Below, in pieces: positions 56,441 to 64,000 of a stretch of DNA of 64,000 bases. Under the pieces are notes generated by a model. It did no database searches. It was not told the origin of the DNA and saw nothing but the letters and a program-made list of their open reading frames with translations. The stretch lies in contig NC_082602.1 in the NCBI RefSeq assembly GCF_030936135.1, positions 26,663,965 through 26,727,964 of the forward strand. The letters run 5' to 3'. The translations under genes and the position numbers were made by a program. Within the stretch, counting starts at the first letter, position 1. Each line of letters opens with the position of its first letter. Source of the DNA: Gavia stellata (taxonomy: Eukaryota > Chordata > Aves > Gaviiformes > Gaviidae).

Positions 56441-59286
56441 AGCCGCGGAGTATTGCCACATCATGCTTTGGAGCATTCAAAGCATAATGCAAAAGGTGGC
56501 TGAATACAAATGCCCAAGAGCAGTGGTGTTCATTCAATGTTGTATTTGATTTTGGCCAAAGCCAGTGGGGAGTGTTAGGTCCCATAGAGTTGCCTTTAAA
56601 TGCCTAATAGCATGTCTATTCATATTTCGCTGTGGTCCCACGCTTCCCCTCTAAGGGAAGAGAGTGATTGTGATGCTTTTGAGTTGCAGGAGTGCGAGAA
56701 GGCTTGCAGAAGAAGGGCACTGTAAGAAGCTGGCGAGGAGCAGTTCAGCAGCAGGACTTTAGCTCTTGTATAGCCACCTATTGGGTAAAGCACCTGCAGC
56801 TCTTATTCCTCAATAGAGGAAATAGCGAATATTAAGCAGAGAAGACTGTGTTGAGAATGACAACATTACCAAAAGATTGCCCTGCTTTGCTTGCTCTATT
56901 AGCCAAGCTGTGCGGAGGGAGAAGCTGACTCACGCCAACCTGTTACAGGCTGCTTTGGGTAGAGCGGTTGGAAAACTGTGTCACTTCAGCCCAAGAGAGC
57001 TGTAGGAACAGAAGTGTGGTAATATATTAAAATTACATCAAAGGCTCTGGGAGATTTTAATGAGATCAGCCCCATATTTATTTTCATGGTTCGGAGCAGA
57101 AATAACTGAGTAATGTCATGGAAATATTCTGGAACGAGAGACGTAACAGCCCAAGACTGCCTCTAAGCTGTTCAAAGGCTTTGTTAACTCCAGACGGGCC
57201 ACTTCAATTTCGGGTATTGAGATCTTGCAGTAGAGAGTTTAGGCAGAGCAGAGACCTGGTGAAAGTCCCAAAATGTGACAATCAGGTCAACGTGGCAGAG
57301 TGCTCCTTGCCTTACTTCTTTGCACCAGCAGCAGGGCCAAATCACCATTGCTTTGGGCTGTACCCTCTCTTTACCCTTATGACTCCCTGTTGGTTCTCTG
57401 CTCAGGTCTGTCTTTGCAGACAGCCGGGTACTGCGGTGGGGTAGGACTGCCAGTTGTATCACGGCCTAAAATTTTTAAGCGTGCCCCATATTGTAGGGGA
57501 ATTGGTGTTTTCTTTGCAATCCCCGGAGGGTATCGGGGATCAGCAGCAGCTCACCATCCTCTCCCGTATTCCTTCCTCCCCCGGAGCTCTTTCCAGCTGT
57601 CAGCAGAGCTCTGGGCCTCTTCATACACGCGTGCCTGTGGCGTGTTCAGGGTGCTGCAGGAGGCCTCTCGCTGAGCTGAGGGTGTGGAGGGTCATACGTG
57701 CCTGTGCCAGCAAGCCATTCGTAATGGTTGGGTTTGAGAAGGTTTCTGCATATTCCCTTGCGATTCGGTGCTCTCCCGGGGCCCCGTGTGCCATTGCTAG
57801 TGCTGCACGCACTGCGTATATGTGCACGCAGGAGCCTGAATATTTTCCCCAGGCTTTGCTGAAGGAAAGAGATATTTTAAAAAATGGCATGCATTTGTTT
57901 TATTCGCTTTGCCTAAAATGAAGGGAAACATTACTCTGCTGGTCAGAGGTTTTTTTTGGAAGCAGGGCTGCTCTGTGTGTGTGGCCGTGATAGAGACGAA
58001 GGTATCTGATCTGGCAATCCGCGTGCTGCAAGTGGTAGGTTACTTTGTGGCTTGTGGAGATTATCTTTGTACAGCGTTTCAGTGGCAGCGAAGGCTTTAG
58101 GCACTGGAGCTGGGGCCCTGCTCCCGCAGTTTGGCGGAAATGCATCAGCTCCCATTGGACTGGATGGTGGATATGTCCCAGAAGGAGCAGGGAAGCCACG
58201 GACTGAATCAGCAATGAATGTATTTAGCAATACGTTTGCACCTCCCAAATTACTATTGAGACAGTGGTGGCTCACGAAGACGTAGATGTTAGGCTGGAGC
58301 AGCGTAGTCTGTTCCCATTTGACAGCAAGATGAGGCATATGAGAAATAGAGACCTTCTTAAAATGGGAACTAGTTCTCCTTTCCAGGTGACTAAGCCAGG
58401 AAGTCTTCAGTAAGATTATTTCTTAAGAAGAATTTTTAAGGTCCTATTTGGAGAAAAAAAAGTTCAGTACTTTCTCTAGCATCATATTATTGCCATTCTA
58501 CTGATTTTTAGACTTGAACCTCCACGGTACTGGAAAAAATAGATCTCCTTTCATATACTTATCAGTAGCTAACAACATTCTCATAAAATTTACTTGGTTT
58601 TCCTGCCTCAATCTCAAATGCTTTCCCTCTTGCCTTCAGCCACATAGCATCTGCCATACTAATATTGTGTTTTCTTCAGAGCAAATTATATTTGGAAACT
58701 CAGGAGAGGCACAGGAGAGTTGTGTGTAGTGAAAAGTGCTTTTGTAAATGAATAGGAAAAGTTGCACTTAAACAGTCCTTAAGAACTTGATTTTTTTTGG
58801 ATGCCAAGAAGATGCATGTATTTTAATGTAGGAGGACAGAGGTCAGCACAGCCTTTCAACGAGTTAAACAGCCAAAGATAATACAAAAACTTGTCTTTAC
58901 CCTTGCTTAAGTCAAAGGAGAAAGTCTAAATCTTTTTTTTCTTTTCTCCTCCCTCCTTTTTGGACAAATTTCACCTTGAATAGGTGAATTCTAAAAGCCG
59001 TGCAAAAAAAAATCCTGTCTCTCTTAAACTGGAAGAATGCTATTCCTCTTTCAACAGGCAAATAGCTTGGAAAATTAAGTTAACCAGATACTAAAAATCA
59101 GCATTATTCCACAATTGAAATCAGCAAACAGTCAGGAATCCTTTAGGCTCATGAAGGTGGCATCTATGAAAGTCTTCTCTTTAAGAAGAATTATTTCTCC
59201 CACAATTGCTTAATTTTTGGTAAAATTGCCTAGACTTACGTAAAATCTGGGGTTGCTGCAAAACCTTTTAGACTTGTGAACATTTT

Positions 59287-59455
59287 CACAGAATCACTAA
59301 GGTTGGAAAAGACCTGTAAGATCATCAAGTCCAACCATCAACCCAACACCACCATGCCCACTAAACCATGTCCCACAATGCCACGTCCATATGTTCCTTG
59401 AACACCTCCAGTGATGGTGACTCCACCACCTCCCTGGGCAGACTGTTCCAGCCTG
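59287..59455 (-). mobile_element. CR1 LINE, truncated 3' fragment
   Basis: Begins acagaatcactaaggttgga, continues gatcatcaagtccaaccatc and ccaccatgcccactaaacca, and ends near cctgggcagactgttccagc. This is the reverse complement of the 3' end of avian CR1, so the element points to the minus strand with its 3' terminus at the left. Only about 170 bp remain, the usual 5' truncation of CR1. No target-site duplication is expected. The subfamily was not determined. Confidence 0.92.
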
Positions 59456-59812
59456 TTTTGCGGTGTAGACTCAGTCTTGGTGGGGACAAGACCGCTCAGT
59501 GCCTCTAGAGTCTGCATGTTTCAGTTTTGCGTCTCTAAACTGCTCTGTGGTCCTGGGTTCCCAGTCATTCTGCCACCGGATTTATTCCAGGGTTTGACTT
59601 CCCTAGGAGGAATCCTGGGTGTGTGAAAGATGAGGGCACAGCCCAGGCTCTTCTCAGCATGGTCAGAGCATGTTCTGAGACTTGGGCTCTGGGAGGGATG
59701 GGATGGGGACGTCCTTGCCTCACAGCGTCACCTCGATTGTCTGCATCCTCCGTAAGCTTATGAGAGAAAACTTGTAACTTAAGGTTTGGTCACCTTTAAG
59801 GTCTCAGTGGAC

Positions 59813-59850
59813 TTAATCTGGATGTGTATGTCCAGATTAATCTGGATGTA
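59813..59850. repeat. 10-bp inverted plus direct repeat
   Basis: ttaatctgga (59813-59822) pairs with tccagattaa (59831-59840) across an 8-nt loop. The motif ttaatctggatgt then recurs directly from 59837. It is a small local duplication with hairpin potential. Confidence 0.6.
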
Positions 59851-60802
59851 AGTGGATGTGTCTGATACTGGTACTTCCCTTTCTTTGCGCATATTGCATG
59901 TTAGGAAGGCATGAGACAATTCCCTGATCTCTTCCTCATGCGAGAAGTGATACCTGATTTTACCCCTGCTATGCTTTATAATGGCTAACATTATACTCTG
60001 AATTACACTCTGCTGGGTCTTACTGAGCTGCATCTCTCTATTGCCAAGTGGAGGGCTCATGATACTTGTCTGCTGCCTATGGTAAAGCGTAAAGTAAAAC
60101 ACTTATGTTAGTGTAAAAAGAATAAACGACAGACACTCTGCCAGAGAATGAGTAAAGATGGGGATGGAGGAAGGTCTCGGAAATGTTACTTGGTTCCAAA
60201 TACGCAGAATCTTTAGGTGCCTGATTCCCATGGACTTCAAAGGGAGCAGTGCATCCTAAAGTGGGTTTGCCACTAAGATGTTTTTGTGGAGCGGTGTTAG
60301 CCCAGGTCCTGGTCTTGTACATAGCACAGAAGAGAGTTCCCTCTGAGGACTGGATTGTCCTTACTTTGTTCTCTTTAAATGCAAACACTGTTAGACATCA
60401 CAGTCTGACCCTGAAATGTTACTTTAATCTGCCTTACATCAGAGAAGAGATGCTTTTCAATTTCCAAAATGCTTTAATTGCCTTCTATATTGTCCTTTTA
60501 TGGCTTAAATTGAACGCTTAAACATATGACTACCAAAGAGTTGAGTCTCCAGGCTTTTTAAAGTAAAGCATGAAGGTTTTCTTCATATTGAAAATGCAGT
60601 GTTACACTTTGATAGAGGATAATAAAATGTGACTGCCTGAGATGAGCAGTTGCTTCATTGTGTGTGACAGAGCAAATCAATTTTCTTCCCATTGCTTTTC
60701 CTCTTGGGAGATAACATGCCAAAGTAGTCAGTACCTTGTACTATGAAGGTTCAGGGTTAGACAAATTGTGCACTGAGGTTAGTGCTTTTTTCCCTTTCTC
60801 CG

Positions 60803-60821
60803 CCCCCCCCCCCCCCCCCCC
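60803..60821. repeat. C19 homopolymer
   Basis: Nineteen consecutive C residues in CNNM2 intron 1. The opposite strand is a G19 tract able to form quadruplex structures. Confidence 0.9.
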
Positions 60822-63800
60822 AATGGTTTAAATAATTTGCCTTTGGAAGTTTTAGCATAGGATTTCCAATGTCCTAAAAATATGCTGCGAGTTTACTGCT
60901 TCACTAAAAGATTTCTAGTGGTTTTTTTTTCCTCCTGTCATCACAGACACTTTTTGAATTTGGCAAGCAAATAAGAAATGTGGCTGTCTTAAAAGGTTTA
61001 AGGTGCTTGTGGAGAAGGTTTGGCTCAGCAGTGTATGTTCTGTTCATAAAGAATCTCTTCTGGAAAACATAAGTCTTTCTCTTGTATTCTAACATTAATG
61101 GTATGGCATTATGCTGTTAGATGAATTATTAAAACTGTTGTGGTGAACTGGTGAACATAACATCCTTCAAGGAGAGGGAAATGAGATACAAATCATTTTA
61201 ATCTGTCAAATTTTGTGTTGCAGAAAGAGTAATGCAATCTAACAAGAGTCACTGTGAATTTTAAATAGAGGTAATACGAGTACAGAAGCAATCAGTGCAC
61301 ATGTAAGAAACCAGGAAACGTACTGAGTGTTGTGGATGTGTAGGACTATGAAGACCAAGGTTTTGACAAGTGACCTTTTTCAGTTGTCTCTGCTAGTCCA
61401 ACACACCAGTAAAGGTACCAGGTTTTCAGGAATTGTTGAGTCATTAGTACTTGGAAGACTGGCGCTCTGTGCAGGGTGGATTGAACAACCAGGGTAGCAT
61501 CTGAAAACTATGAGCCACAGTATGAGAAGGGGCTTTCTTGAAATCTGAGAAACGAACCTGGCCAGTGGTACAGCTACCTGCTTGTGTAACTCAGGTTGTT
61601 TGGGCTTTTTTGGGTGCGTTGGTTTTTTTTTTCTTTTTTCCATCCCAAAATAGCCCTGCTACTGTTGTTTAAAAAGGATAAAATAAGAAATCCTCCTCAC
61701 AAACAATTTTTTGCTTTACCTGTGGTAGACAACAGTTTGACTGCAGCACAAAGTTACAGAAATGTCCTGAAGTTCTCAGAAAAAAGCATGATCAAGAATA
61801 TTATTGCATAAAACTTCGGGTTATGAGAAGGTGGAGCTAAAAGCAGACAGTTAGAGTAACTGTCACGTAGCTACTCATAAAAGCTCCTAGTTAGCAGTAA
61901 CTTCTATAGATGGCCAGCATGCCACTGTTTATGCCTGCAGAAGTCTGATTTGTAATAATGAAATTACAACAAAGTGTGTCACAGATGTCGGTAACTTAAA
62001 GTAACACATTTAAGGCATTGTCTTGGATTCCTCTAGAAGATGTTTTGCACAACACAGAGAATTTATGAAACTGAAAATGGTGTATAGCAAATGATGGACA
62101 AAGGCTTCTTTTTCTAATGTGTCAGACAATCACTCTTGACTTTGATGTACATTTGTAACCAGGTCTCCAGCTGAAGGCAGACCTGCTAGTGAGCCGCAAG
62201 CACAAAACAGACGTGTGGTTAAGCTATGTTTAACCTGTGCTGGCTCTCTGGACCTGGTGGGCTGCAGGATGCTGTTGATTCTCAGATGAAGTTGAATTTC
62301 AGAGAAGGCTGAGAGGTTCTGTGAAGGCTTCAGCCTGAACAACTCATACTTAACAAAGAAGTTAAAACCAACTGGGCTTTAGGACTTGAATCTGTTGTGT
62401 TATAATGATGCTGTATATTGTGATGTAATCAGACCTGCTGGAAAGGGGCAAAGTGAATCATGCAGGAGCCAGAATTTGAGTTGTCTTAGAAAGAATCGAT
62501 CTCTTGAAGACTGCCTTGTTGGTCTTCAGATGGTAGACTCGCTAAAAGTGTTAAGTGACAGCATTTCAGCTGATAGTCATACAACTTTCTAGACTGAGGG
62601 AAGGGGGCAGGCATCACCTGGTTTTCTTGGTGCATTATGTTTCACGTAGACTATTTCAGATGAAAATGAAAACATGCCTAGACATGAGATGAAAGATGTT
62701 AAGGAATGTGACATCTATTTAGCGATTCTTCCTTTGTGGTCAAAAGAGCAACAGCCAGCACAGAAAAGGACAAGCTCTGCTACCTCGACTAAATTGAAAA
62801 CTTGAGACATCAGTCAAGTGACTTGTCTCAACATAAAGCCTATTTAAAAGAGCCTCCATTTTTTCCCGGATTATTGCTAAATGCCCGTTTTGAGACATCT
62901 GAAGCCAGAATAACTGCTGAAATGGGCTGTGGACTCATTAGTCCATGAGCAGAAGACAATGCGTCCGTGTATCATCTGTTAGGCTGATGGTGCTCTGGCC
63001 CGCTTTGGTTGTTCTTGGTCCTTCTAATCCAGCTGGAAGACCCCCGGTGGAAAGAGATCCTAGTGTGACTCCCAGTACCCTGTCTGTTCAGTTAGCTTAT
63101 CAAAGTAATTTTTTAATGTTGCCTTCACCAGAGGGGGACCAACACAGCATGAAGATAAAACCTGCTCTCCATCTGTTTTATCTGTAGTCATTAATTAGAA
63201 ACTGATGAAAGAAACAGACTTTAGTTTAAGGCTGATTGATTCTTCTTTATAATTCCAGCATCCTGAATACAGAAACACTGCTGCTGTATAACCAAGCAGA
63301 GCACACAGCTGAAACTAAGATAGCTGGATTTGTTCAGAGTGATGGAGGGTTTATACAAATTATTTAGATGCTGTGCTTCTGGTTGCTTGCAAACAGGCTC
63401 TTGCAGGGATTCCAAGAGTTCATTGTTTATGTGTTTGCATGCCTTAATCCTCCAAATGGCTGGTGTAACTGTGTGCTTAGAGCCTTGGGGTTTCTAAGTG
63501 ACTTCCACAGTTTGTTAAAAATGACTTTTCCTAAATCAAAATAATTTTGAATCCTGAGAGTGGGGGTGGAGATTAATATATTAGTGCAGTTGGTTTGGTT
63601 TGTGCCTTATTGAGGTGGGTTGATAGGCTCAGTAGAAGTCTTTTCTGGTGCGTAAGGAAGGAATTGAGTACGTGTCTTTCTCTACTGGTATGCTTTTTCT
63701 AAGTAGAGTAGCCAGGCTTTGTGTTGAAGGTCTACCTTGTGTGTGTCCACAGACCAGTCATGGTGGAGATAACTCCATTACATGCTCTCTAATTAGTGAT

Positions 63801-64000
63801 GCATTCAGTATTTTCTATCCCTTCATAGCCACATAGGAGGGGAAGGTAGACAGTCCATCTGGATGATAAAGGAAACTCAGGCTTGGTTCTCAGACATGGC
63901 ATGATGTTCCTCTGTGGTGCATCTCCTTTCAGCCCTGACTTCTCTCTCACTGTCTGTCTTCTATCCTTGCATTCTGGATTTAGTTGCTGAAAAGAATTTG

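Larger units (their letters stand above)
34350..64000 (+). other. CNNM2: CNNM2 intron 1 (5' part, 29.6 kb)
   Basis: It begins at gtgggc after the first coding exon. The expected next exon (starting near GKSHLAIVQRV in vertebrate CNNM2) was not found, so the intron runs past the window edge; this intron is also very long in mammals. The sequence is AT-rich, with only short random frames on both strands and no antisense gene I can support. Repeats seen: one CR1 fragment (59.3 kb), A-, T- and C-homopolymers (56.1-56.4 and 60.8 kb), an AT-rich patch near 35.2 kb and a possible old hAT end near 52.36 kb. Confidence 0.8.

Overview
The window is vertebrate nuclear DNA, almost certainly from a bird. 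Genes are split by GT-AG introns, coding exons and promoters are very GC-rich, most introns of the small genes are only about 80-700 bp, and a CR1 LINE tail, the typical avian interspersed repeat, lies at about 59.3 kb. The gene order WBP1L > CYP17A1 < BORCS7 > AS3MT > CNNM2 > is the conserved block known from human 10q24.32. Genes were identified by comparing translations with family sequences from memory. No database search was run.

Layout. 1-8.8 kb holds the 3' half of WBP1L (+): an intron, two coding exons and a long T-rich 3' UTR. 8.8-15.3 kb is a tail-to-tail intergenic stretch with simple repeats and no gene I can support. 15.3-19.1 kb is a complete eight-exon CYP17A1 (-) with a TATA box and an NR5A1-like site. 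19.1-19.9 kb is the head-to-head spacer between CYP17A1 and BORCS7; it contains a 10-bp-period minisatellite. 19.9-23.6 kb is a complete five-exon BORCS7 (+), including a 21-nt micro-exon and, in intron 1, a tandem array matching the ZNF143/THAP11 site. 24.0-28.4 kb is AS3MT (+), whose initiator ATG appears to be split by an intron. 28.4-31.4 kb is intergenic. 31.4-34.35 kb is a large CpG island with the promoter, 5' UTR and large first coding exon of CNNM2 (+). 34.35-64.0 kb is CNNM2 intron 1, AT-rich and nearly repeat-poor.

The genes do not form an operon-like system. They encode a WW-binding membrane adaptor, a steroidogenic P450, a lysosome-positioning subunit, an arsenite methyltransferase and a magnesium-transport-related CNNM protein. 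Their proximity is an old syntenic arrangement. BORCS7 and AS3MT lie in tandem with about 0.5 kb between them; read-through transcripts are known at the human locus.

I found no new multi-gene system. The most unusual signals are regulatory or structural: the ZNF143/THAP11-type array in BORCS7 intron 1, the decamer minisatellite between two divergent promoters, the split start codon of AS3MT, the minimal in-frame uORF of CNNM2, and a pentanucleotide microsatellite in CYP17A1 intron 1.
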